Below are positions 34,230 to 45,859 of a stretch of 64,000 nt of DNA, piece after piece. The notes beneath the pieces are model-generated. The model was given only the letters and a program-made list of their open reading frames with translations. It was not told the DNA's origin and ran no database searches. The stretch is from Phlebiopsis flavidoalba (taxonomy: Eukaryota; Basidiomycota; Agaricomycetes; Polyporales; Phanerochaetaceae). The translations under genes and the position numbers were made by a program. Each line of letters begins with the position of its first letter. Position 1 is the stretch's first letter. The stretch spans positions 1,364,001-1,428,000 of the forward strand of contig JAOCPU010000002.1 in assembly GCA_035772785.1 (NCBI GenBank). The letters are read 5' to 3'.

Positions 34230-35709
34230 GACATGGTGTTAAGCCCCACATCTCAGCAAGGTATTCTGACCCTTTTTGGCGAATCATTTCTCTATGGTAC
34301 ACGGCCGGGCTTCATTCTCACATATTGTCGGGCGCTGAGCGAGTTTCAATGGGGGGATATTCGTTTGTCTTGGAGGGGAGTGGTTATCTATATAATGATT
34401 TGAGTACTGTGAGTATAGACAGGCAGCTTAAATGGGCTAACATGCTCTAAAACCAACCATAGCACTGGGCAGCCGCAGACTTTCTTTATCGTACAAGGTT
34501 GCTACTCTCTGTCTCAATGCTGCAGTTTATTTTGGTCACAATTCATATCGCCACGATCCATATATATAAACATATGAACAAGTAATCCCGAGCCCAACGG
34601 CATTGCCATATTACAAGCGATTCCGTCAGCAATATTGGTAAGTACTGGATGTTTTTGTCCTTTTTTTCGCTCTGGTGTGACATTTGTTTATTATTACAAG
34701 CCTATTTCTAGGAGAATTATATATCCCTGATATGGCGGGTTTGGGTCGTTCTGGTCAAGGCGATGGTGGATCATTGTCATTCCTTTGGCCATTTCAAACG
34801 GCGGTCTCCAGTTAAGTCTCTGTCTCTGTCTCTCACAATGATATTTCAAGTGGGCTTCGCTGACCATACACCCACAGTTACAAGTTATAATGATAGTTGG
34901 AGAAACGCTGGCAGATTTGAACCGAGCCTCTCTAGGTCTCGCTAATCCTTTGGTTTTCGTTCCAGTAGCCCGCGCTCCTCGTCACAAGTACTGGGCTGAA
35001 CACATCGCTGATTGTAGGCCGTTTGATGTCAGTCCCTCAGACTTGCTCTTTCCAGACGCTCCGCATGATTTTGCCATCAGCTGATATACTCTTTCGAAGG
35101 TGGGAAATCTGGCACACCAAGCGAGCCCTAAGGTTAGCAAATGTATCACCGCTATTCAGGGAAAGGAAACCCTATCGCTCGCGCTGCCTTGATTGTATCT
35201 GAATCAGGCGCCATAATGATGACTTGCACTGGTAAAGTCATTACAGCTCATGATGACCTCGTGGGCCGAGCTAACATGGTACGTGGAAGATCGTCATATT
35301 GGGTACTGGAAAGACTGCAACAAACCCGGGCAGCAATCATGATGCTAAACATAACCAACCCACTCATGGTAAGTATCTACAACACAGAGTAGCTTCAGAC
35401 TATGATCGATTGCTTACATGCCTCGAAGGGGATTGTCCCAACTTTGATCCTCATCCAAGTTCACTTTACACATCGCTCTTGGGGACCGTGCCACGCAGAG
35501 GACACGAGGAGACTTTGTCGACTATGCACTTTGATGGGTCCAGAGATATTCGTATGCAGAACAGAACGCATACTTCTGACGTCCCCAGACATCACTCATT
35601 CTCCACAAATTCGTCTCGCTCTCATGAAGACGAGATTAGTGATACTTCCGATGAGGTAGCCAAGGGTGAAGTCGACTTAAATCGCTTCCGAATGGCGCCC
35701 CGTAGCTAG
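34230..35709 (+). pseudogene. Polytopic membrane protein relic, copy C
   Basis: Pieces in family order: SQQGILTLFGESFLYGT (34255-34305), YISLIWRVWVV with RRWWIIVIPLAISNG (34720-34810), ALIVSESGAIMMTC (35175-35230), RAAIMMLNITNPLMVSIYN (35330-35385), then GIVPTLILIQVHFT and the tail ETLSTMHFDG...DVPRHHSFSTNSSRSHEDEI and VDLNRFRMAPRS-stop at 35707. It has the best-preserved tail of the three copies. The GT donor after MVS and the AG acceptor before GIVPT match copies A and B, confirming common gene structure. Frame changes make function doubtful. Confidence 0.55.
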
Positions 35710-36310
35710 ACTTACAACCATGTTGTACTACTACCTACGGGTTTGCCTTCTGTTGACCCAAACCCGCTCGAATGCAATTGTCACGGGCGGTCGATTGGGG
35801 TCGCACTTGTCAATGTGCGTCCCCAACGCACTTTCAACATACTCAGCGGAAATGGGTCGGACCGGCATTCATGACGCAGTGGATCCAAGGCACTCACCTA
35901 TTTGAGCTATTGTTGCAAGTACCCCGATTTATCGGTGACAAACTAGCGGCGAATTCTCCTTAATTTCGATTAACTCAGTAGCGAGTGTGTGCAGTTTGAG
36001 ACTCCAAATTCAAAGTCGGAACGCGACGTCTGCGCGCCGCCATCACGAGTGCTTTCCCCGGTCCGCAGAGCCGGCTCACCACGTCTGTTCCGGATCTGTA
36101 ATCCTTTCGCTCCTACTTACTACGACCTCGTTGAGCCATCGAACAACACTAGCGTGCATGAGACTCTTGTTGCGCGACTCAGTTAGAAGAGCCTAGGACT
36201 CGGACATTATTATTCGATTTCTTTAACACACTGAATCTTTTAGGCAAGCCGCAAAAGTGGTGTTTGTCCCCGACGACAGGTAAGAACATCAACTAAACCA
36301 GTGGTGTAGT
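35710..36310. other. No supported gene
   Basis: Intergenic between the membrane-gene array and the esterase pair; only unsupported short frames are present. Confidence 0.45.
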
Positions 36311-37508
36311 TCATCCGACGTCCTCGAGCTCGGCTGCAGCTATTGCTTTCCCAATATTTCTGTCTGTTTGCTCGGAAAGTGATCGCACACTCGTCATACC
36401 TGTAAGTTGCCCATTAGCAACCACCTCTTTCGTCACTGAAGGAGAGGAAATACCAAAATAGCTGTCCGTTTGCACTCCCTGTCACCTCCCCAGTCGTGCA
36501 TTGGTCGTCGATGACGCGTTCAGTGCGTAGACGCAAGCGTGAATAGCTCCTGTAATGTTTGGAGCCACAGTCCCGTTGAGGTACTGGCTCGGATTGTTGA
36601 GCATGTCCGTGAAAAAGGCGTATGAGTCGAAAAAGTCCTGTCGAATGGGCGGGTGTTGTCAGGCTCGGCGCGCAAGTCCACAGACTAATGGCTCTCACCG
36701 ACGTGGGCGCCAGGCAACGTAGGCGTGAGGATCTGCAGAAGAGCTTTTGACAGTGCATTGCTCGCGCTAACCATCTCTGTCATGAAGATGTTCCACTCAG
36801 TCGTATTTTTCTCTGCTCCGACCAGTATCCGTTTGGATAGGAATCGACGGAGTAGAGAATAGTCCTTTGCAAGGGAATCATCTATTTTCGGGTGAGCGAG
36901 TGCTCTGGTGGCATAAGACGGATGTCAGAAGCACTTACGTCTGGAACAGGAAGTTTCGCGCCCCGTTGTCGTACAAGGTTTTCACCCAGTTTACCGCGCA
37001 TTCTGGTGGTGTTCACCAGAGTCGCACCAGGTACGACCTTCTCCTGTCAGCAATGCGTTGCAACTGACATCGTTTGTTCCAATCCAAAGTGTGTAGATGG
37101 TTTCATTGGAGTTGACCTGGATCGTTCCGTTCTGGACTTCGGCTAAAGTACAGAGGGCAGCTGGCCCTCGGTGACAGAAGAAAATGGTCGTGGAGTTATC
37201 ATATTCGAACAAGTTGCTCCCGCCCGATGAGCGAAAAGGAAACACAGTTGAAACCCGCCATCCTGCGCGGCAAAAAATAGGCCATGCAATAGAATTGTCT
37301 CCTGTTTGATGGTTCTGTGCAAAAAGAAAGCCGAGCGTAAGTCTCCTGCGGTTTTTGCTTACCCAAAGGCGAAATTGTGACCAACCACATCCGTGTAGGA
37401 GTCGCCAAACGTCACCAAGTTCTTGATCTGGCCAGGCTCAGGCCCGAGTGCTGCGCACGGTCGCGACGATGCCACAAATTAAACGAAGATACGACTCACG
37501 GATCCCAT
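36311..37508 (-). CDS. Secreted GDSL/CE16-type carbohydrate esterase, copy 1
   Basis: CE16 enzymes are SGNH-fold acetyl esterases acting on xylo- or other oligosaccharides. The start at 37508 gives MGSVSRIF and, after a one-base shift, FVASSRPCAALGPEPGQIK as a possible signal region, then NLVTFGDSYTDV (block I, catalytic Ser in GDSY), GGFKLFPFARSGG-like reading, ALCTLAEVQNGTIQVNSNET, IYTLWIGTNDV (block III, GTND), then FFDSYAFFTDMLNNPSQYLN, GTVAPNITGAIHACVYALNA and SEQTDRNIGKAIAAA near the end. The final Asp-x-x-His block is garbled by shifts around 36390. A TATA box lies 44-50 bases before the start. It forms a head-to-tail tandem with the copy at 38005-39259. Confidence 0.8.
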
Positions 37509-37551
37509 GGTAGGTTCGAAGGTGTGGTTGAGTACAGACTGCGTGCGCTCT

Positions 37552-37558
37552 CTTTATA
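37552..37558 (-). promoter_or_regulatory. TATA box of esterase copy 1
   Basis: On the minus strand the sequence reads TATAAAG, 44-50 bases upstream of the ATG at 37508. Confidence 0.65.
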
Positions 37559-38004
37559 TGCTTTGACCGTAAGACGGACTCTAACTCTTGGTTTCGATAG
37601 TTTACGTTTTCCATCTTGCGAGCCCTACAGACGTAGGAGCTGCAACGGCAGTCAACTCTAGCGAGCGGGATCCGGTGACTGTGCCGATATAACTTCTCGT
37701 AGGGACATGCTCCACTCGGCCCATGGACGGTACCTCATCGATTGGCACACAAGGCTACATGCAAATCTGACTGTCGTTTCTTACGTCCAGGAATATATCC
37801 CACCATGCCTATTCATGTGCACAGGAGGGCTTCAGAACGCGAAGCTGAGTCCAGCTGAGCGAGCACGCTAATACAATACGGCATTTCAGCAGTAATAGTC
37901 ATTTGTGCTACCAAATACGCATTTGTTACAAGTCTCGACCGGTCACCGACTGACGTCATGCTTCACACGGCACAGTACGCCTTTTGTGTCCTCTCGTGCT
38001 GTGC

Positions 38005-39259
38005 TCAGCTGAACCACGTTAGTAGTGTACTTTCTCTGAGGTCCTCTTGACCACCGAGGGCGATTTGCTTGCCGATATTCCTGTCTGTTTGCTCAGACAA
38101 GGGTGAAGTCTCTGTCATACCTGGAAGTAAGTCGTCAATCAATCAGGGCTGGCGTCTCGATTTATGTAACGCTTGAGCTTACCAGAGGTGGAAACTGTCT
38201 TTTGCAGCACACTGTCGCGTCCGTGGCAAGTTGAAGGGCCAGACGTGCTCTCGTTGAGTTCAAATACACAAAGCGTGCACTGCCCCTGTGATATTCGGGG
38301 TACCCTTGAGGAACTGCGTAGGGTTGTTGATCATATCTTGGAAGAACGAATGAGAGTCGAAGAGCCCTGCGAATAGAACTTGACGTTAACTTCCGCCTCG
38401 ACGTGACGCGGAAGGAAGACTTACCGACGTGTGCGCCAGGAAAGAGATGGTGCCAAAATCTCCAATAGAGCCCTTGATAACGCGTTGCCGCTACAAGGTC
38501 TGATCAACTCTGTCATAAAGACGAAGCCCACTCATTGTCGTGGTTTCGCTCCCGCTGTTCCAACAGTTAGCGACTAGGGGTAGGACGTTTGGGTGAGATA
38601 CAAGATTCAGTATTTTTCGCATGGGAATCATACTAGGTCGGGTCATAATGGAGTTACACGGGTATTCCAGCTCTCGTTAATACCGCTTACGTCTGGAACA
38701 GGAAGTTCCAGAGTGCACCACTCTGGTTACAAGGTCTTGACCCAGTTGGCACCTGCACACTCCGTATGGTGTTGTACGACGGTCGCCCCACCTACCCGGA
38801 GCGCTTCCCGTGGAAGAGCACCGACTCCTACGTCGTTCGTGCCGATCCACAACGTGAACATTGTTTCCTCCATGTTGATTGAGAGCCGTAGGGAGGAGCC
38901 ATTTTTGACTTCCTCGAAGAAAAGCGGCAGCTGACTCTCGAACACGGAGGGAAGGGGCGGGGAGTGATATTATTCGAGCATGTTGCCTCCGGACCGCGCG
39001 AACGGGAAGAGCTTGAAGCCTCCGTCCTGAGCAGCGAAGACCGGCCAGGCCGTGCCATTGTCCCCGGTGCATTACCTCTATGCGATCAAATACCATGTGA
39101 GTTGATCTCTCTCTTTGGCCCCCACCATTCGCTACTCACAACATCGGTGTATGAATCTCCGAAAGAGTGACCAGGTTTTTTATTTGTCCAGGGAAAGGGC
39201 CCGCTGCGCGGCAGACCGTAGCGGCTGTCAGAGCAACTAGTGACGTGAGGGAGATACAT
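38005..39259 (-). CDS. Secreted GDSL/CE16-type carbohydrate esterase, copy 2
   Basis: The start at 39259 reads MYLPHVTS and, after a shift, LLALTAATVCRAAGPFPGQIK, a plausible signal peptide. Then come FGDSYTDV (catalytic Ser), FAAQDGGFKLFPFARSGGNM, ESQLPLFFEEVKNGS, LRLSINMEETMFTLWIGTND (block III), GANWVKTL, FDSHSFFQDMINNPTQFLKG, PNITGAVHA and near the end ELHP-SEQTDRNIGKQIA, where the block V His is readable with one shift, and finally ESTLLTWFS-stop. The set of motifs and length (~330 residues) fits CE16. The 497-bp gap to copy 1 holds only the copy-1 promoter. The two proteins are clearly diverged, so substrates may differ. Confidence 0.82.
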
Positions 39260-39309
39260 CCTGACGATTGCGGTGTTTGTGATAATTAACCTGTACACGT
39301 CCTCCACCG

Positions 39310-39318
39310 TTTTTTATA
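39310..39318 (-). promoter_or_regulatory. TATA box of esterase copy 2
   Basis: On the minus strand the sequence is TATAAAAAA, about 51-59 bases before the ATG at 39259, matching the spacing seen for copy 1. Confidence 0.6.
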
Positions 39319-39645
39319 TCACTTCGACGCCAGTTCCCATGGAGCGCCCACGATCACGATCACGGGACATATGGGCTTGCCAGGAGACTTCGATCGCGGC
39401 GAGAAGCTGAAAAGATACACGTACGTGCGCATGTGATCATCCGCCATTGCAAGATGTCTTCGTGTGACCTGAAGTCATTCCTGTGGATGGCCCGCCGACT
39501 AGGCCCGCCGGATGGCGAAGAGTGTGCAGATACTTTGCGCATGCCCTTTTATACGTCCGATGTCGCGTGATCGATGATAGAGGGCCGCGTCAGGTGCGAT
39601 AGAGCAGCTGTCTTCGAAGATTCTCCGCACTCGGCCAGGTGATCG

Positions 39646-39700
39646 TTGGGCTCAACGGTGGAGCGCTTGAGAACAGATGGACGCGGTTTCAAATCGCGTC
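39646..39700 (+). other. tRNA-like A-box/B-box relic
   Basis: TGGGCTCAACGGTGGAGC resembles a tRNA D arm (A box) and GGTTTCAAATC, 38 bases on, resembles a B box. A cloverleaf does not fold: the space for the anticodon arm is too short and no acceptor partner exists. It could be a tRNA relic or the head of a SINE. The rest of 39260-40158 shows no gene. Confidence 0.3.
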
Positions 39701-40158
39701 GCTATTAAGTGAAGTGAGGCCACAAACGCATGTATCATCCTAAAAAACAGACGCATCCCGTCGATGAGTTGCAGCATAGCAAGGGTTTCTGTACGGCAGT
39801 ACGAAGTACTTTAAAGGAGTGTTTGGATTGCACACCCTGCATCTTACGTTGTGCATTCGGCGACACTCACATCCGGAAATACTCCCTACTTAAATTTTTA
39901 CGTATCTGCCCTGATTTCTGGCTATCGCGTCCGTCGCACGTAAGCAGCGTTTTTTCCGTGACCAGGTCTTCCGAGTGTCGTCATGAAACATTTATGATCG
40001 ATGTATGTGATGCACCCTATCGTACAATTGCTAAATGGAAAACACTACTTTCGCGATCGCCCTGTATCAGACTCCACCTACTGCTTTCGGGCGTAGCTTC
40101 GCCAACTGAAAGAGTGGCATCGGACGCGAACCGACCTTCGGTTTGAGATCTCCTCACA

Positions 40159-41403
40159 TCAAATTTCAAAAGTTTTCCGGGACAGAACTCCGGTTTACAA
40201 CGCATCGGTTGGCTTTCTGTCTTTGCCGCAACTCGCCTCTCACGGGATCCGTGAACGTATCTATCCCTCCTAGGTTTAGTTGCACTGTCCAAGTCGCTCG
40301 CTTCGTCGCAGGCCCACAGCGGTGCTGAGGAACTACCCTGGTCCGGTCGCACGCATGAACGGGATGACGGTGTATTTGAGCATCGTACCGGGGAACACTT
40401 GGCCATACGGAGGCTTCCTTGAACTGATCCTGCTGACCAGTATGTACGACCGCCGCCGGGGTGCGTGGCGTAGGCTACGATGCGGTCGTTGTTGGGGGCG
40501 GAGGACGCGATCCTCGAGTCCGTGCCTTGGTAAAGAGGATGCCAGCGAGTTTCGAGCGACCGTTAAAGGCCCTACGCTGCTGATTGAGTCGTCCTTCAAT
40601 TCGTCGATAGATGCGAACGCCACATCCGAAGGCGCAGCGCGGTGTAGTTCGGAGGAGACTGTGACGATACGAAGGGACGGGTGCGTTGGGGATCTTCGAA
40701 GTCGTCAGTGGCGAATGAACGGGGGAGTAGGGGCGATTGACAAGTGCAGGAAATGGCCGAGGTGGAAGTTAAAATAGGGCAGTCATGTGTCTATCGAACC
40801 ATCCCACCGCTTTGGTCGCCGGTTACTTGTTGACATCCGATACCCGCGCCACAGACAACCTAGGGAGGTCTGAGTCAGGACGTCTACCCCTTCGGTAAGG
40901 GGAAAACGCTCCACAAATATCCATTTCTATTTTCTTTTCTTCCTTCCTTAGTTGATCTGCGATCCCGCTTGACCAGTGTTGATGTCTCGCTAGGTCACAT
41001 TGATGAAGTTCCGATGTCCGCATCGGCACCAAGAACATCCTTAGCAGACTCTTTAATCTTCGTGATGGCTTCCTCGGCGTTCTCTTCCTTGCGCGACATG
41101 ACGCAGAACTACTGTGCTTTGGCAAGTGTCATCGCGCGAGCGACTTCGAGACGACATGCCCCAGACCGGTGACTCAGCCAGTCACAAAGACGGTCCTGAG
41201 AAAAGAGCTGTCCGTTTAGGTGCGCTGGAAACTGCAAACGTAAGGTCTTGATAGCACATACTCCTGCCATTGAGGTCGGAGACGTCTGCCTGCTTGAAAC
41301 CGTTGGCTATTTTCCAGCTAGCTAAGCTCCGCGACGGTTTTGAACTTTCTGCAATCTTGGTCAAATTATGATTGATGTTCGTTTGAAAGTGCTCGATAGT
41401 CAA
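40159..41403 (-). CDS. Short-chain dehydrogenase/reductase (SDR-4), separate subfamily
   Basis: The start at 41403 gives MTIEHFQTNINHNLTKIAES, then an intron (GTATGTGC...CAG near 41262), SAPKRTALFSG, TVFVTG-x-TGLGHVVSKSLA (the cofactor loop), SRKEENAEEAITKIKESAKD, VLGADADI, QLRKEEKKIEMDI, FASIDELKDDSISS, LEDRVLRP, the HAP region matching 'ATHPGAV' after a shift, YGQVFPGTMLKYTVIPFMRA and a short tail. It differs from the 21-26-kb SDR trio by sequence and strand. The region expected to hold the catalytic Ser and YxxxK (about 40650-40800) is poorly readable; the family would have them there. At least six shifts interrupt it, so the gene may be partly decayed. Confidence 0.78.
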
Positions 41404-41796
41404 TGAAAATAATGGTTCTGTACGCTAAGTGGGTATACCGGGAGGGAGGGGGCTCGACGAATGAGGATCATGTCTGGAGGTGGAGGAAAGGTGCAAGTTA
41501 TACCTCCTCACTTGTCGCCGCGGAATGAACACGACGTAGGGGAAAATAAGCTGGAGCGTCATTCTCTCCCCTCTCTCGTGACCATCGAGGGATCGTGAAG
41601 AGCTGCCAAAAACAGACTGGAAGACGTAAGAAAGGCCGATTTTGATGGCACCTAGCCTAATACGGGAACCTATAACGGCTGTGCCTGCCGGTTCTCAAGC
41701 CCTCCCCCCCCCCCCCCTGCCTTGGCTCTTTTGCGAGTGTACACCACATACGTCTGCGGATCCGAACCACACACCAATATCTTGCCTATTTTATCA

Positions 41797-43456
41797 ATGA
41801 GTTCACTTCTAAAGACAACATCAGCACTAGCCATGCAACCTGCAGCCAGCGCCCTAGCCGTTCTACAAGCTCGGGACTCGAGGTAAGTACCCGTGACCGG
41901 TGCGGTAACTCAATGTCGATACTGACCTCATCTCCAGCTTTTCGCAAAGCAACTCTTGCTGGCGTCTTGCTGGAGAGGTTAGTCGTCATCAGTTATGTGT
42001 TGAGGTTTTGAGCCAAGGTTTTTCATACTTTTGAGTATGATAGTAAGGAGTTATCATTGGTGAATTTTGGTGCCCCAAACGTCCAGAAACGGCGTTCGAC
42101 ACTGTGCGCTTCAAGAGGCGTGTCCGTCCGTAAGCATGCCGTGACATCGGAGAGTAACTGCACGCGACTCACTATACATGCAGCCATTGCCATTGGTCTG
42201 ATCGTCATGATGTGGCCAATTTTGACGAAGGTGCAATACGAGTCTCTTCCACGACTTTTCATGAAGCGCGACCTCTACGTCCAAAATGTCCTTTATTTCG
42301 ATGCATCCTCAACTGGGTTATAGGACCGCTCATATGCTCGTGCACTGGCCTGTGGCGGGCGAACGCTTGCCAGACCTCCCAACATACCGTGCGGTGCGTC
42401 ATCATGGTGGGACTTGCACGGTGCATCGCCATGGTCATGATCTGGAACCAGCTCGCACAAGGCGATCCTCATCTACTACTGCGCAATTTTGGTGGTCATC
42501 AATAGCGTGTTACAGATAATAACTGTACTCACCCTACTTCGCTGCTCTTTCGTCAACATCATCGGGGGAGGGAAGAATTTCACGGAAATTCGTGCGTCGA
42601 CTACGGCGATGTAGCAATATCTGTGTTAATTGTGGAGTCGAGTCACCGCCCCCCCCTTGATTTCGACTGCCCTAACCATCAGAGAAATCCTGCATAGTCT
42701 CTTGGCATCCCGCTCGCTTCTCGGTATCCTGACACGCTTCAGTGTGCTCTATTTGAAACATCGTCAGACTTCTTCCACAAACAATTCCTCCGGTTCTTCT
42801 CTCCGCTTGCTCTCCTCGGGGCTTCTCTACACCATCCGTGTCATGTTCGCATACCAAGGGCAACCACATCCATGCACAATCTCAAAGGCCTGTATTCCGA
42901 GTGTTCGTGCCCATGATACTGTACTTCTGTGTCATGTGGACGGCGGGATTCGTGCTTGTATGGAGGCTCAGTCCTGAGATACGACGCGAGCAAAGCCTGG
43001 AGGTACGACATGGCCGTCGTGCAATGCCTTCACAGCAGGAAGCAACAACTTCGTGGGGGAGTGTTTCGTCAAAGATATATCGAATTAGGCTCACGAGTAT
43101 ATAGAGCTGGCAATTGGCGGTGACCCCCATCTCCGAGTTGTACGGAGTTGGATCGGAACACAGCCTTGGCAGCGACTATTTGTTGGCCCCTCAATAGTGC
43201 GAGGTGCCCAAGTGGCTGCTTGCTTTGTGACCTGGGTGGCATTGTTCTTGAAGACACGAAACTTCATTGATGGGCGCTCGATCCAAATCCTAGGGAAGGT
43301 ATAGAGGAGGCAGTTATGGAGAGGAATGATCATCTGCAAAGAACTATCTACCCAATCACCTATGAGCGTTTTCGAGAAAGTTCATCTGTCCGTGGTGCCT
43401 ATAACAGTTTAACCTCAATGGCGGCAAGAAAAGTTTCTTTGCCTGGCCCGATCTAG
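41797..43456 (+). CDS. acr3: Arsenite efflux transporter ACR3
   Basis: ACR3 is a ten-helix plasma- or vacuolar-membrane carrier that exports As(III) (and in some fungi antimonite). Readable blocks: ILLSMIVGVIIGEF (42010-42060), TAFDTVRFK, intron (GTAAGCATGCC...ATGCAG, ~42130-42182), IAIGLIVMMWPILTKVQYES, LNWVIGPL, LPDLPTYRA, VIMVGLARCIAMVMIWNQLA (the conserved GLARCIAMVxxWNxLA signature with its Cys), VVINSVLQII, GILTRFSVLYL, LALLGLLYTI-VMFAYQG, VFRVFVPMILYFCVMWTAGF, AVVQCFTAGSNNFELAIAV-like end of the substrate path and ALFLKTRNF. A readable C-terminal tail continues to the stop at 43454. The start is uncertain; 41797 (MSSLLKTTSALAMQPAAS) is a guess joined by an intron. Shifts are frequent. 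Confidence 0.88.
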
Positions 43457-44370
43457 CGCATATGTCCTTTTTTCCGCGTCCAGCTTCGAAGAAGTGGGAC
43501 CCAGCAACTTTGCGAAACGAGAATTCCCATGATTTGATCATGATACAGTTTGATGATGTAACAAAGTATAAATGTTCTTGAGACGATACACTTGCGAAGC
43601 TCTGGGTTAATGGGAATCGAAGATAAGTTAGTAATGTATCAACCGACGACATTTAGGGCTACTTCACCATAATGCTTGAGAACGATTCCTTCAGATCACA
43701 CGCGAAGAAGAAATGGTTACATGGCCTTTTCAGCCTGCATTTACGGGATATGCCGAGCCGCTCATTTTTACGTCTCGTGCCTCTTGCGTCTTTCTTCTTG
43801 CTTCGGCAAGCCTCCTCCTGTTGCCGCGTAACTCCACTTAGCCAGTGGTTCACGGGTGGTCGGTTACTTTCTGACCACTTTATCATCCGGGCATGAAGCA
43901 GTTTCTGCGGCGGTGCCCTCTTTCCCTCAAGAATCATATCGTGCGGTATATACCTCACCGAGCGGTCGTTGTCGGTACCAAATGGGTAACCCATCAGAGG
44001 TCGGGTCGCACGAACGGATCATGTTGTCTAAGCGTGTACGAGCCAGCAGCAGAAACAAGGTGGCAGCACGATAGAGCACGTGTGGGATATTGCGCGTGCG
44101 CAGCTAGAGGGTACAAGAAATTAAAAAAATTCAGTGCGACTCGCTGATTTGCGCAGAGGACGCGTGTGTCAGACGTGGAAGGTGATCGTGGCAGGAGGAG
44201 AGGACGGAGAATGGGCCCGGCGGCTGCGCGCGCGCAGCGACTGTGTGCGTGTAACGCCCGCTGCCCAAAGGACGCTATATACACATCTTGACGTCCAACT
44301 GCCATTTGCTACGGCTCACTCTCTCTTTTATTTTTCGCTCTCGACTATCTAACTCTCCCCTTTGAACATC
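43457..44370. other. Intergenic ACR3/PRA1
   Basis: There is no supported gene. The right end is the promoter and 5' leader of PRA1, with ACGCTATATACAC near 44272 as a possible TATA element about 95 bases before the start. Confidence 0.45.
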
Positions 44371-45177
44371 ATGGGAGGCCGTATTGCGTGTTAGCGATAC
44401 TCTTAGGTCCTTCAGGGTACGCGTAGTGCGCATCAGCGTACTCGGCAGGCGTGATACTCACCGTGTTTGTGCTGGCCTGTATAGGAGACCCGCCTGGAGT
44501 GCCCTGCGTCCTCCTTCAGAGTTCTTTGACCACCACCGGCTCTCAAGGCCGGGCGGACATGAACCAGGCAACTTCGGTGCGCACTCAGTTTTTGTCAAAA
44601 GCGGTGCAGCTTACGCTGACGCTGCTGGGTTGCATAGCGCATATCATATAACACCCGTTACTTCTCTGGTGAATATTGCACAACGAAAGCTAGAAGGAGA
44701 AGTCTCTAAACTGACTGTGTGTGCAGGAAACTATGGTCTGATCGTTGCCGCACTCGGAGTCTACGCACTGTACGTACGCTTACTATCAGTTGTAACTCGA
44801 CACCAACACACCATCCCCAGCCTCACAAACCCTCTCCTTCTCATCGCCATGGGCTTCCTCGTCGGAGGCTTCGCCGCGATCAACAAATTCGGTACGCCCC
44901 CGCTTGTGACCTTCCCCTAAACCCAAACTGACATGGCACGCGACCGGCCACGCAGCCCCGGAGCCGATGCAGGTCGGCGAGCACGTCGTGACGCAAAAGT
45001 CGCTGTACAACGGGCCTCTTCGTGATCGGCATCCCGCTGCTCTGGCTCTCGTCCGCCCTCAGCACGATCTTCTGGATAGTCGGCGCGTCGGGCATCCTCA
45101 TCGTCGGACACGCCTCGTTGATTGGAGCCCGGCATCGAGAGCGAGTATGCGTTGCTCAGGTGCAGGACAGCGTGTAG
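44371..45177 (+). CDS. Prenylated Rab acceptor family protein (PRA1/YIP3)
   Basis: PRA1 proteins are small four-helix proteins of the ER-Golgi membranes that bind prenylated Rab GTPases and influence vesicle trafficking. From the ATG at 44371: VSDTLRSFR, intron (GTACGCG...TATAG), ETRLSALRPPSEFFDHHRLS, RPG, DMNQATS, intron, RISYNTRYFSG, intron (GTGAATATTG...TGCAG), NYGLIVAALGVYALY, intron, TNPLLLIAMGFLVGGFAAIN, KF, intron, APEPMQVGEHVVTQKSLYNG, LFVIGIPLLWLSSALSTIFW, IVGASGILIVGHASLIEPGI, ESEYALLQ and VQDSV-stop. Order, length (~180 residues) and the RPPSEFFD and VVTQKSLYN motifs identify the family. Two or three single-base shifts occur (44395, 44495, 45015, 45120). Confidence 0.92.
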
Positions 45178-45859
45178 ACGGTTGTCGGGGCTGGGGACGT
45201 GGTGTGGCACAGGAGGGCACGGGAGCGGAAGGGTGGTGTTAGAGTTTTTATTTACTTCACTTCAAAAGATTTTTCGAACAATTCGACGCCTCGCGGTTCC
45301 CTCTTTGGTTCATGTAGTACTGTGTCTCTATTTCACCTCCCACCCCGGTTCATAAATACAGTCATGGAAAATGTACAATGCACGGAGTGAAATGAGGATA
45401 GAGGATAGAATAGATAGTATATGTATCAATGAGGGAGCCGTAACAAAGCGTGGACGTAAACACATTGCCGTTTTTATACGTGTGTGGGTTTTCTGAATTT
45501 TCATGAGGACCGTTTTTTTGCGAATGCTAGGATGGAGGAGAACGTCCGACGGACACGGAAACATAAACCAAAGCATGACGGTGAATATGCAGAGCGCAAA
45601 GGAGGAAGTAGTAGAGAGCGAATAAGGAATGGAGTACAGTGTAGAGGGATATGGTTCGTTGATGCAAGCGGGTGGCGGCCAGGTGGACGGCACGTGAGAT
45701 GGTGACGCGTGAGGGGGAATTATATGAGATGGATAGTATAAGACGAGTGACGTCTCAGACAACGTAAGGATAGAGAAAACCTAAGTAGTGAGGTCATAGC
45801 AATGGCAGCCATTGTCCTGCAATACGAAGACGGAAATGAGAAGGAGTTGTTCTAGGCAG
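45178..45859. other. No supported gene
   Basis: This is the 3' flank of PRA1. A 144-codon minus frame here lacks any motif and I do not support it. Confidence 0.4.

Noticed and set aside
39646..39700. Functional tRNA-Ser-like gene
   Set aside because: The anticodon arm is too short and no acceptor stem pairs.
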